From NCBI RefSeq assembly GCF_039535475.1, contig NZ_BAAAXG010000026.1, positions 372,001-436,000 on the forward strand: 64,000 nt of DNA, read 5' to 3'. Shown piece by piece: positions 8,560 to 16,555 of the stretch (position 1 is the stretch's first letter; every line of letters starts with the position of its first letter). The stretch comes from Streptomyces showdoensis. GTDB taxonomy: Bacteria > Actinomycetota > Actinomycetes > Streptomycetales > Streptomycetaceae. The position numbers and the translations under genes are program-made. The notes under the pieces were generated by a model that worked only from the letters and a program-made list of their open reading frames with translations, searched no databases and was not told where the DNA came from.

Positions 8560-9506
8560 GCCGCCTCCATCCAGATGTCGGCCAGCGACTCCTCCAGGTT
8601 GATCCGCGGCCGCCAGCCGAGCCGGTCGCGGGCGGTGCGCACGTCGGCCTGCTGCCAGGGTCCGCAGCCGTCGGGGTACGGGAAGGGGGCGGCGGCCAGC
8701 TGCTCCGCGATGGTCTCGGTGCGCGGGGCGCCGATGACCGGGCGCGGCGGCGGCCCGTCCAGCTCGTGGAGGGTGCCGGCGAATCCGGCGACGCGGGCCA
8801 GCACGGCGGCGGCGTCGCGGAGCCGGACCGCCCGGCCGGTGCCGATGTTCACGACGCCCTGGGCGGCGGAGAGCGAGGCCGCGTGGACGGCGCGGGCGAC
8901 GTCCCGTACGTCCACGAAGTCGCGCTGCACGCCCAGGCCGCTGAGCTTGAGCTCGCCGTCGCCGGCCTGCATGGCGCGGCGCATGGCCTCGGCGAGCCGG
9001 CCGAGCGGGGAGCCGGCCGGGGTGCCGGGTCCGACCGGCGAGAACACCCGCAGGACGACCGCGTCGAGGCCGGAGCCCAGGACGAGTTCGGTCGCGGCCA
9101 GCTTGGACACGCCGTACGGGCCGCCGGGGCGGGGCACGGCGTCCTCGGCGGTGGACGAGCCGGGCTGGCTGGGCCCGTACTCGGAGGCGCAGCCGACCTG
9201 GACCAGGCGGGCGCCGCAGCCGCTGCGGCGCAGGGCCTCGCAGACGGTGGCGACGGCGACGGTGTTGTGCCGGGTCAGCTCCCGGGCGCCGCCGCGGGTG
9301 GCGCCCGCGCAGTTGACGACGACCCCGGGGTGGACGGCGTCGAGGAAGCGGGTCAGGGCGCCGGGGCTGCCGGTCGCGAGGTCGAACCGTACGTCGGCGT
9401 CGTCGCCGCGGCCGAGGGCGGTGAGGTGCACCGCCGGGTCGGCGAGCAGCCGGTCGGCGACGAAGCGGCCGATGAATCCGTTGGCTCCGAGCAGCAGCAC
9501 CCTCAT
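8547..9506 (-). CDS. NAD-dependent epimerase/dehydratase (extended SDR), sugar-nucleotide type
   Basis: A 319-residue extended short-chain dehydrogenase. The Rossmann loop GANGFIG is at residues 7-13, followed by a VNCAGATRGG strand; the active site is the Ser/Tyr/Lys set (CASEYGPS, then YGVSKLAATE), and the family motif for substrate binding continues as LRVFSPVGPG. Such enzymes interconvert UDP-sugars, for example C4 epimerisation of UDP-GlcNAc and UDP-GalNAc. The ATG at 9506 has GAAGGGG 7 bases upstream. Its stop overlaps the spherulin-4 start, and it lies downstream of a DUF3492 glycosyltransferase. It is therefore a good candidate to supply that enzyme's sugar donor, in the way PelX does in Pel systems (inference). 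The exact sugar cannot be read from sequence. Confidence 0.88.
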   Translation of the reverse strand: MRVLLLGANGFIGRFVADRLLADPAVHLTALGRGDDADVRFDLATGSPGALTRFLDAVHPGVVVNCAGATRGGARELTRHNTVAVATVCEALRRSGCGARLVQVGCASEYGPSQPGSSTAEDAVPRPGGPYGVSKLAATELVLGSGLDAVVLRVFSPVGPGTPAGSPLGRLAEAMRRAMQAGDGELKLSGLGVQRDFVDVRDVARAVHAASLSAAQGVVNIGTGRAVRLRDAAAVLARVAGFAGTLHELDGPPPRPVIGAPRTETIAEQLAAAPFPYPDGCGPWQQADVRTARDRLGWRPRINLEESLADIWMEAACRI

Positions 9507-9556
9507 CGTGCGGCCCCTTCGTGCCGACCGGCCGTGGTGTCGGGTTGGCGCGTCAT
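9503..9556 (-). CDS. Possible 17-residue upstream peptide coupled to the epimerase
   Basis: A short ORF (MTRQPDTTAGRHEGAAR) begins at the ATG ending at 9556, with AAGGAG 11 bases upstream, and its TGA overlaps the epimerase ATG (ATGA). The arrangement fits translational coupling in the gap between the membrane protein and the epimerase. The peptide resembles nothing I know, and the epimerase has its own ribosome site, so this may be chance. Confidence 0.3.
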   Translation of the reverse strand: MTRQPDTTAGRHEGAAR

Positions 9557-9637
9557 GTCTCTTGGGTCTCCTTGGGATGGTCCAGGTACGGGGGGCGCGC
9601 CCGCGGCGTCGGCTCCGCGGGTGCGCCGGGTGGGGGG

Positions 9638-10879
9638 TCAGCGGGCGGTGGCGTGCGCCGAGGCCCGGGAGAGGGCGGTGGTGGCGTGGGCCAGGAGGGC
9701 GAGGGCCGCGGCGCCGCACACGAGGGCGGGTACGGCGGCGGGTCCCCAGGTGTCGACGGCGGCGCGGACCGGGGCGTCGAGGAAGCCGCAGCCCGGGAGC
9801 CGGGCGGCGAGGACGAGGGCGAGGGCGAGGGCCTCGGCGGCACAGGCGGCGGCGAGGGCGTGGGCGGCTGCCTCGGGCGGGCCGTGCGCCGTGAGGAGCC
9901 GGGCGAGCAGCAGCAGGGCGCCGAGGGCGAGCGCGCCGGGGCTGAAGCCGGTGAGGGCGAGGAGCCCGGCGAGCAGGACGAGGGGCAGGGCGACGGTGGA
10001 GAGCAGCAGCGGGCGGACGCCGGCCGCGAAGTCGGCCAGGCCCCGGCTGGCGGCGAGCCGGCGGCGGGCCCGGACGGCGAAGAGCCGGGCGCACCAGGCG
10101 GCGGGGGCGACGGCCAGGGAGAGGGCGAGCAGCGGGCCGGTGTCGAGGATCCAGGCGCCGTCGGCCGGACCGGTGCGGGCGCCGGGGACGACGAGGGTCC
10201 ACGCGCCGTCGGGGCCGCCGGTCAGGAGCTGGTCGAGGAGGCCGTCGCCGGCCACCGCGTAGGCGAGCAGCCAGAGGGTCCACAGGCGGGCGGCGGGGGC
10301 GGTGCGGCCCTCGGCGTGCAGGGGGCCGCGGCGTACGGCGACGAGGAGGGCGGCGGCGAGGCCGAGGGCGCCGAGCGCGCCGACCGCGCCGCGCAGCGGC
10401 CCTTCGGTGAGGGCGAGGCCCGCGGTGGCGAGGGCGGCGACGGCGCCGGGGGCACAGGCGGCGAGCGCCCAGGCCGCCGTTCCGCCGGGGGCGGCCGGTG
10501 CGGGTGCGGGGCGGGCGGGTGGCGCCTCGCCGCGGGGCACCCGGGCGTAGAGCTCCTCGGCGAGCGAGAAGACGTCCCGGTGCCGGAAGCGGGCGGCGGT
10601 GCGGTCGGTGACGCCGTGGGCTTCGAGTCCGGCGGCGATCTCCAGGGGGTCGACCGCCCGTTCGCACAGCTCGCGGTGGCGGTGCATCAGGGCCTTGACG
10701 GGGTCGGCGGTGGCGCGCCGGGGGGCGCGGGGGCCTAGCGCGGGGGCGGGCTGCTGAATCGCTTCGGCGGGGGCGGCCGTGACCGGGAGGGCGAGGGCGG
10801 CCGGGACGGCGGCCTGGAGCAGGGCCTCGGAGCGGGGGTCCCAGGGGCCCGGGCTGGTGGGTGCGGCGGGGCCGCGCAT
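9638..10879 (-). CDS. Polytopic membrane protein of the polysaccharide operon, unrecognised family
   Basis: A 413-residue protein with a soluble N-terminus and about eight hydrophobic segments from residue 130 onward (for example LWTLWLLAYAVAG, LLLSTVALPLVLLAGLLAL). The N-terminal region has a helical motif rich in His and Arg (MHRHRELCERAVDPLEIAAG then FRHRDVFSLAEELYARVPR) that looks like a conserved functional element. I do not recognise a family. The ATG at 10879 is preceded by AAGGAGG 7 bases upstream, which decides it over the ATG at 10900. It sits 13 bp after the glycosyltransferase stop and shares its transcript. By position it is the only candidate in this operon for polymer export or membrane docking of the glycosyltransferase, as PelG/PelD/PelE are in Pel systems; that is inference. 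Confidence 0.8.
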   Translation of the reverse strand: MRGPAAPTSPGPWDPRSEALLQAAVPAALALPVTAAPAEAIQQPAPALGPRAPRRATADPVKALMHRHRELCERAVDPLEIAAGLEAHGVTDRTAARFRHRDVFSLAEELYARVPRGEAPPARPAPAPAAPGGTAAWALAACAPGAVAALATAGLALTEGPLRGAVGALGALGLAAALLVAVRRGPLHAEGRTAPAARLWTLWLLAYAVAGDGLLDQLLTGGPDGAWTLVVPGARTGPADGAWILDTGPLLALSLAVAPAAWCARLFAVRARRRLAASRGLADFAAGVRPLLLSTVALPLVLLAGLLALTGFSPGALALGALLLLARLLTAHGPPEAAAHALAAACAAEALALALVLAARLPGCGFLDAPVRAAVDTWGPAAVPALVCGAAALALLAHATTALSRASAHATAR

Positions 10880-10892
10880 GGGTGTGCCTCCT

Positions 10893-12605
10893 TCAGGCAT
10901 CGGGGTCTCCCGTACCGGCCGCGGCGGTGACCGGCTGGTCCGCCCAGCTGCCCGGCAGGTACGCCTCGGCGGGGTGCGCGAAGGGCACGGCCCGGGCGGT
11001 GCGGCGGCACACCGGTGCGCGGGAGAGGAGTTCGAGGTAGATGCCGCGGAACGCCGCCAGGTTCTGCTCGACGGTGAACAGCTCCAGGGCGCGGGCGCGG
11101 GCCGCGGCGCCGAGGCGGTGGCGGCGCTCGGGGTCGCGCAGCAGCGCGAGGCAGGCGTCGGCGAGGGCCTTGGGGTTGCGCGGGGGGACGACGAGTCCGG
11201 TGCCTCCGATGACCTCGACGACGGCGCCGACGTCGGTGGAGACGGTGGCCCGTGCGCAGAACATCGCCTCGACGAGGCTCACGGGGAAGCCCTCGACGAC
11301 GCTGGACAGGACGACGACGGCGCTGGAGGCGTAGGCCTCCTCCAGGGTGGGGGCCTCGGGGCCGCCCAGCTCCTCGAAGGAGACCGGGTTCTCGCCGACG
11401 GCGTGCCGGCCGGCGGCCTCGTCGGGGAAGAGCTGCTCGGCGAGGTTGCGGCAGTGCGCGAGGTACCCGGCGGCGCCGGGCTCGCGCGGCGGCGCGGCGA
11501 TGATCCGCAGCCGGGCGTCGGGCTGCCGGCGGCGCACGTCGGCGAAGGCGTGCAGCAGGGCGATGAGGTCCTTGGCGGGTTCGGCGCGGCCGATCCAGGA
11601 GAGGGTCGCCGGGTCGCCGCTCTCCTCGTCCTCGCCGACCTCGGCGAAGCGGTCGGCGGGCATGCCGGGGTGGACGGTGCGGAGCTTGGCGCGGTCGGCG
11701 CCGCACCGTTCCTGCCAGCGGCGGGCGTGGGCGTTGCCGGGGGTGAGGAGGTCGGCCCGGCGGTAGACCTCGGCGGCGAGCCGGCCGTGGAAGGCGGCGA
11801 GCAGGGCCCGGACCGGGGTGGCGAGCGGGGCCTCGGCGGCGGCGAGGTAGTGGGCGCGCAGCTGGACGCCGTACTCCGTGACGAGCAGCGGGGTGCCGAA
11901 GAAGCGTTTGGCCAGGAGGCCGGGGAGCGCCGCCGCCCCGGCGGAGGCGGCGTGGCAGAGGTCGGCCCGGCCGAGGCCCGCGCCCTCCTCGTCGTACCAG
12001 TCCAGGGAGAGCGGGCGCAGGGCGCGCTCCAGCCGGTCCAGGAAGGCGAGGTGGTCGGGGACGGTGGCGGCGGCCAGGCCGCGGCGGGCGCCGGGGGCCC
12101 GCCCGGCGGACTCCAGGACGCGGACGGCGGCCTCGGAGCGGAGCGCGGAGCGCAGTCCGCCGCGGGAGCGGGCGAGTTCGGCGAGCCCGTAGAGCCCGGC
12201 GGCGAAACGCTCGGCGGCGTCCCCCGCTTCCCCGGAGCCCCCGGCGCCCGCTGCTTCCCCGGCCCCGGGGCCCGCGGCGCCGGGCCCCGCGGCGCCGGGC
12301 CCGGTGGGCGGCTGCTCGGCGCAGATGCCGGCGGCGAGGTCGCGGAAGGCGGTCTCGAAGCCGCGGCGTTCGCGCCGCCCGTAGCCGCGGCCGTCGTCCT
12401 CGGGCGCCCAGAGCGAGGCGGTGCGGACCTCGCGGACGTTGGGCGGGAGGGGCAGCCGGGCGCCGGACTCCTGGCGGGCGTCGCGGCTGAGGGCGTAGAC
12501 GTCGAACTCGTGCGGGGCGAGACCGCGGACGAGCCGGTCGCACCAGAGCCCGGACTCACCCGAGGCATACGGATAGCCACTCTCCGTGAGCAGTCCGATC
12601 CGCAT
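10893..12605 (-). CDS. GT4 glycosyltransferase with N-terminal DUF3492 (PelF-like)
   Basis: A 570-residue cytoplasmic glycosyltransferase. The N-terminal half starts MRIGLLTESGYPY and carries the DUF3492 signature (ESGLWCDRLVRGL) found in PelF, the UDP-GalNAc-dependent enzyme of Pel polysaccharide. The C-terminal half is a GT4 Rossmann domain (LSWIGRAEPAKDLIALLHAF, then SSVVEGFPVSLVEAMFC with the E-x7-E donor motif, and GLVVPPRNPKALADA). An Ala/Gly/Pro-rich linker near residue 100-120 is an insertion. The ATG at 12605 follows GGGGG by 7 bases; longer ORF forms would extend through the upstream hairpin and are rejected. It is the first gene of a four-gene operon with the membrane protein, the epimerase and the spherulin-4 protein. 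The donor and product are unknown. Confidence 0.88.
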   Translation of the reverse strand: MRIGLLTESGYPYASGESGLWCDRLVRGLAPHEFDVYALSRDARQESGARLPLPPNVREVRTASLWAPEDDGRGYGRRERRGFETAFRDLAAGICAEQPPTGPGAAGPGAAGPGAGEAAGAGGSGEAGDAAERFAAGLYGLAELARSRGGLRSALRSEAAVRVLESAGRAPGARRGLAAATVPDHLAFLDRLERALRPLSLDWYDEEGAGLGRADLCHAASAGAAALPGLLAKRFFGTPLLVTEYGVQLRAHYLAAAEAPLATPVRALLAAFHGRLAAEVYRRADLLTPGNAHARRWQERCGADRAKLRTVHPGMPADRFAEVGEDEESGDPATLSWIGRAEPAKDLIALLHAFADVRRRQPDARLRIIAAPPREPGAAGYLAHCRNLAEQLFPDEAAGRHAVGENPVSFEELGGPEAPTLEEAYASSAVVVLSSVVEGFPVSLVEAMFCARATVSTDVGAVVEVIGGTGLVVPPRNPKALADACLALLRDPERRHRLGAAARARALELFTVEQNLAAFRGIYLELLSRAPVCRRTARAVPFAHPAEAYLPGSWADQPVTAAAGTGDPDA

Positions 12606-12683
12606 GAGCACACCCCCGATCTCCCGTGACGCGGCCACCTTTCGGTCCGGTGACCCGCAGCGGGAAGAACGTAAGCGGATATG

Positions 12684-12721
12684 CCGGTGGCGCGACGGAC
12701 GGTTGTCCGTCGCGCCACCGG
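12684..12721 (-). terminator. Strong terminator between the ABC operon and the glycosyltransferase operon
   Basis: Perfect 17-bp stem (12684-12700 with 12705-12721) and a GGTT loop, 75 bases after the ABC ATPase stop. Only about 80 bp remain before the glycosyltransferase start; that stretch holds the likely promoter, with TACGTT on the minus strand at 12668-12673. Confidence 0.85.
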
Positions 12722-12795
12722 AAGGGGTGAATGCGCGTGACTTTCCCACCTCGGTAGCGTTCCGTGGCGCTACGGAGTGGTCAGGTCACCCTGGG

Positions 12796-14568
12796 TCAGG
12801 CCGCGGCGGGCTCCCCGACGAGGTTCCGGCGCCGCTCCCGGCGCTCCGCCGCGAGCACCGGGTCGAGCGAGGGGACCGCCGCCAGCAGGCGCCGGGTGTA
12901 CGGGTCGCGGGGCGTGCCGTACACCTCCTCGACGGTGCCCTGTTCGACGACCCGGCCGCCGCGCATGACGGCGACCCGGTCGCTGACCTGCCGCACCACG
13001 GACAGGTCGTGGGCGATGAAGACGAGCGCCAGGCCGAGTTCGGCCTGGAGGTCGGCGAGCAGCGCGGTGACCTGGGCCTGGGTGGTGACGTCCAGGGCCG
13101 AGACGGGCTCGTCGCAGACGATCAGGCGCGGTTCGGCGGCGAGCGCGCGGGCGATGCCGACGCGCTGGCGCTGGCCGCCGCTGAACTCGTGCGGGTAGGC
13201 GTCGTAGCGGTCCGGGTCGAGCCCGACCCGGTCGAGGAGTCCACGCACCCGGGCCCGGATCCGCGTGTCGTCCAGGACGCCCGCCACGCGCAGCGGGTCG
13301 GCGATGGACTCGCCCACCGAGCGGCGCGGGTTGAGCGAGGAGACGGGGTCCTGGAACACCATCTGGAGCTCGCGCCGGTGCGGGCGCAGTTCCTTCTCGG
13401 ACAGGCCGCCGATCTCCGTACCCCCGTAACGGAGTCCGCCGGACGTCGGGTCGAGGAGCCGGACCAGCATCCGGCCCAGGGTGGTCTTGCCGCTGCCGGA
13501 CTCGCCGACGACGCCCAGCGTCTCCCCGGCGCGCACGGTCAGCGACACGCCGTCGACGGCGGTGAACCGGTCCTTCCCGCGCCCGAACTCCCGGCGCAGG
13601 CCGACGGCTTCGAGCAGCGGCTCGCCCGGAGCGACGGCGCCGGGGCCACCGGTCCCGCCGGTCCTGCCGGTCCTGCCGGGGCCACCGGTCCCGCCGGAGT
13701 CGGCGGAGTCGGCGGAGTCGGCGGGCGCCGCCGGGGCGGGGACCGTGACGGCGCGCGCCGGTCCGTCGAGCCGGGGCACGGCCGCGAGCAGTTCGCGGGT
13801 GTACGGCTGCGCGGGAGCGGCCAGCACCCGGGCCACCGGCCCGCGTTCGACCTCGCGCCCGCCGCGCATGACCAGGACCTCGTCGACGCTCTCGGCGGCC
13901 ACGCCCACGTCGTGGGTGACCAGCAGCAGGCCGGTGCCGGTCTCGCGGCGCAGCTCGTGCAGCAGGTCGAGGATCTGGGCCTGGACGGTGACGTCGAGGG
14001 CGGTGGTCGGTTCGTCGGCGACGAGGAGCTTCGGCGCGCAGGCGAGGGCCATCGCGATGAGGGCGCGCTGGCGCATGCCGCCGCTGAACTCGTGCGGGCG
14101 GGACCGGGCGCGGCGGGCGGCGTCCGGGATGCCGACCCGGTCGAGCACCTCCACGGCGCGGGCGCGGGCGGCCTTGCGGGATCCGGGGTGGTGGATCCGG
14201 TACACCTCGGCGATCTGGTCGCCGATCGCGTAGTACGGGTCGAGCGCGGAGAGCGGGTCCTGGAAGACCATCGCCGCCACGCCGCCGCGCAGCCGACGCA
14301 GTTCGTCCGGTCCGGCGGCGCCGACGTCGATGCCGTCGACGGTGACCCGGCCCCCGACGGTGGCGCCGGTGCCGTGGTGGAGCCCGAGGAGGGCGCCGGC
14401 CACGGTGGACTTCCCGCTGCCGGACTCGCCGACGAGGGCGAGCGCGCGGCCGGCCCCGAGGGTGAAGGACAGGTCGTCCACGGCCCGCACCCCGCCGTCG
14501 AACGCGACGGTGAGGCCCTCGACGGTCACCAGCGGAGCGTCGGGCGCGGGGGCGTCGGTGGGGCTCAT
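12796..14568 (-). CDS. Fused dipeptide/oligopeptide ABC transporter ATPase (DppD-DppF in one chain)
   Basis: A 590-residue protein with two complete ABC ATPase modules. The first has Walker A GESGSGKST, signature FSGGMRQR and the DEPTTALD Walker B; the second has GESGSGKTT, signature FSGGQRQR and DEPVSALD. Each ends in the oligopeptide-family tail. They are joined by a Gly/Thr/Ser-rich linker encoded by short DNA repeats (see 13648-13726). The protein energises uptake by the two permeases encoded just upstream; its ATG overlaps the preceding permease stop in ATGA. Fusion replaces the two separate subunits of typical Dpp/Opp systems. The substrate cannot be read from the ATPase. Confidence 0.93.
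   Translation of the reverse strand: MSPTDAPAPDAPLVTVEGLTVAFDGGVRAVDDLSFTLGAGRALALVGESGSGKSTVAGALLGLHHGTGATVGGRVTVDGIDVGAAGPDELRRLRGGVAAMVFQDPLSALDPYYAIGDQIAEVYRIHHPGSRKAARARAVEVLDRVGIPDAARRARSRPHEFSGGMRQRALIAMALACAPKLLVADEPTTALDVTVQAQILDLLHELRRETGTGLLLVTHDVGVAAESVDEVLVMRGGREVERGPVARVLAAPAQPYTRELLAAVPRLDGPARAVTVPAPAAPADSADSADSGGTGGPGRTGRTGGTGGPGAVAPGEPLLEAVGLRREFGRGKDRFTAVDGVSLTVRAGETLGVVGESGSGKTTLGRMLVRLLDPTSGGLRYGGTEIGGLSEKELRPHRRELQMVFQDPVSSLNPRRSVGESIADPLRVAGVLDDTRIRARVRGLLDRVGLDPDRYDAYPHEFSGGQRQRVGIARALAAEPRLIVCDEPVSALDVTTQAQVTALLADLQAELGLALVFIAHDLSVVRQVSDRVAVMRGGRVVEQGTVEEVYGTPRDPYTRRLLAAVPSLDPVLAAERRERRRNLVGEPAAA
13648..13726. repeat. Short tandem repeats encoding the linker between ABC modules
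   Basis: Imperfect repeats of CCGGTCC(T/C)GCCGG and about three copies of GGAGTCGGC run through 13648-13726. They encode a flexible Gly/Thr/Pro then Ser/Asp/Ala linker. Length variation between strains would be expected here. Confidence 0.6.
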
Positions 14569-15554
14569 GTCAGGACCACCCTTCGGTCGGCGACGGCGTA
14601 GAGGAGGTCGGCGACGACGTTCGCGACGACCACGGCGAGTCCCATGAGGAGCACGACGCCCACGACCACCGGCAGGTCGATGTGCCGGACGGAGTCGATG
14701 AGGGTCTTGCCGAGCCCGGGGATGCCGAACAGCGACTCGGTGAGCACGGCGCCGCCGAACATCGTGCCGAGGTCGAGGGCGCTGAGCGCGATCACGGGCG
14801 GCACGGCGCCGCGCAGGGCGTGCCGGGTGACGACGGCCCGCTCCCCCACGCCGTACGCGCGGAAGGTGCGGATGTGGTCCTCGGCGAGCGTCTCCAGGGT
14901 CGCGCTGCGGGTCATCCGGGCGTACTTCGCGGACTCGAAGAAGCCGAGGGTGAGCCAGGGCAGCAGCATGTTCCAGGCCCACTGCTCGGGGTCCTCGCCG
15001 AGCGGTACGTAGGTCGGGAAGGGCAGCCACTGGAGGTAGGCGCAGACCGCCATGAGCAGCAGCAGGCCCAGGATGAAGACGGGCGTGCCGGTGCCGGCGA
15101 GGGTGAGCACGGTCAGGGTGCGCTCGGTGAGCCCGCCGCGGCGCAGCGCGGAGAGCAGTCCGGTGCCGACTCCGACGACCAGCCAGATGACCATCGCGCC
15201 GAGCGCGAGGGAGGCGGTGGCCGGGAGCCGCTCCAGGAGGACCTGGGTGACCTGCTGGTCGTTCTGGTACGACAGACCGAGGCAGGGCGCGTCGCAGTGC
15301 AGGACGCCGGTGCCGGTGGAGTAGTCGCGGCCGGCCACGATGCCCTGGAGGAAGTGCAGGTACTGCACGAGGACGCCGTCGTTCAGGCCGAGCTGCTCGC
15401 GGACCTGGGCGACCTGCTGCGGGTTGCAGCGCTCGCCGCAGGCGAGCCGGGCGGGGTCGCCGGGCACGAGGTAGAACAGCCCGTAGACGAGGGCCGACAG
15501 GACGAGCAGGACGAGGGCGGCGCCCGCGAGCCGCTTCAGGATGTAGCGGGTCAT
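14565..15554 (-). CDS. ABC transporter permease, DppB/OppB type
   Basis: A 329-residue inner-membrane permease starting MTRYILKRLAGAALVLL, typical of the B subunit. It has about six membrane helices and the EAA-type cytoplasmic loop (GVGERAVVTRHALRGAVPPV) that contacts the ATPase. A periplasm-side insert contains several Cys residues (LACGERCNPQ, then HCDAPC), unusual for the family and possibly forming disulfides. The start overlaps the second permease's stop in ATGA, and the stop overlaps the ATPase start. It forms the channel with the next permease. Confidence 0.93.
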   Translation of the reverse strand: MTRYILKRLAGAALVLLVLSALVYGLFYLVPGDPARLACGERCNPQQVAQVREQLGLNDGVLVQYLHFLQGIVAGRDYSTGTGVLHCDAPCLGLSYQNDQQVTQVLLERLPATASLALGAMVIWLVVGVGTGLLSALRRGGLTERTLTVLTLAGTGTPVFILGLLLLMAVCAYLQWLPFPTYVPLGEDPEQWAWNMLLPWLTLGFFESAKYARMTRSATLETLAEDHIRTFRAYGVGERAVVTRHALRGAVPPVIALSALDLGTMFGGAVLTESLFGIPGLGKTLIDSVRHIDLPVVVGVVLLMGLAVVVANVVADLLYAVADRRVVLT

Positions 15555-16555
15555 GAGGTCTTCTCCTTGCGGGCCCGCTTGGCGCGGGCGGTGCCCACCG
15601 AGAGGCGGCTGGCCTCGCGCGGGTCCAGGGCCGTCCGGACGGCGTCGCCGAGCACGGTGAAGGCGAGCACGGTCACGAAGAGCAGTCCGGCGGGCAGCAG
15701 GACGTACGCCGGGTCGGCGCGGAACCAGGTCTGCGCGGTGGACAGCATCTGTCCCCAGGACGGGGTGGGCGGGGTGACGCCCACGCCGAGGAAGGAGAGC
15801 GAGGCCTCGACGACGATGTTGGTGGGGACGAGGATCGCCGCGTAGGTGATGACGGGCGCCGCGAGCGAGGGGATCAGTTCGCGCCGGGCGGTCCGCCCGC
15901 GTCCCGAGCCGGCCAGCCGGGAGGCGGCGACGAAGTCGAGGCTCTTGAGGGTGAGGGTCTGGGCGCGCACGATCCGGGAGGTGCCGGCCCAGCCGAGCAG
16001 GCCGATGACCAGGATCAGCAGCAGCGGGCGCGGGAAGTCGCGCGGTACGACCGCGGTGAGCGCGATGGCCAGGACGAGGAACGGCAGGGCGACGAACACG
16101 TCGGTGATCCGGCCCAGGACGGCGTCGACCCAGCGGCTGCCGAGACCGGCGGCGAGGCCGACGAGCAGTCCGATGAGGATCTGCACGGCGGTGGCGCCGA
16201 CGGCGACGAGCAGCGAGATCCGGGCGCCGTACAGGAGGCGGACGAACAGGTCGCGGCCGGTGCCGGGCTCGACGCCGAGCCAGTGGTCGGCGCTGATCCC
16301 GCCGAAGGAGCCGTACGGGACGCCGCCGCGGGCGGAGTCCACGAGCTCGTCGTGGTACGTGTGCGGGTCCTGGCCCGCGAGGGCCGCCAGCAACGGGGCG
16401 GCGAGGGCGAGCAGGACGAGCAGGGCGAGCACGGAGGCGGCGGCGAGGGCGGAGGGCCGGGTGCGCAGCCTCCGCCACACCTGCCGGGCGGCGCCCGTGG
16501 CGGGGGTGACCGCCACGGGCGCCGACACGTCGGACGGTGAGCTGAGCGAGGTCAC
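15551..16555 (-). CDS. ABC transporter permease, DppC/OppC type
   Basis: A 334-residue permease of the C-subunit type: an N-terminal cytoplasmic tail, helix 1 (ALAAASVLALLVLLALAAPL), the loop with HWLGVEPGTGRDLFVRLLYG characteristic of DppC, and five more helices with the conserved loop around ASRLAGSGRGRTARRELIPS. The GTG start at 16555 overlaps the binding-protein stop in GTGA, so all four genes are translationally coupled. It pairs with the B permease to import peptides or related solutes. Confidence 0.93.
   Translation of the reverse strand: MTSLSSPSDVSAPVAVTPATGAARQVWRRLRTRPSALAAASVLALLVLLALAAPLLAALAGQDPHTYHDELVDSARGGVPYGSFGGISADHWLGVEPGTGRDLFVRLLYGARISLLVAVGATAVQILIGLLVGLAAGLGSRWVDAVLGRITDVFVALPFLVLAIALTAVVPRDFPRPLLLILVIGLLGWAGTSRIVRAQTLTLKSLDFVAASRLAGSGRGRTARRELIPSLAAPVITYAAILVPTNIVVEASLSFLGVGVTPPTPSWGQMLSTAQTWFRADPAYVLLPAGLLFVTVLAFTVLGDAVRTALDPREASRLSVGTARAKRARKEKTS

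Noticed and set aside
9507..10667. N-terminal extension of the epimerase frame
   Set aside because: Overlaps the membrane protein gene, is Arg/Pro-rich and lies upstream of a well-placed ribosome site and the conserved MRVLLLGANGFIG start.
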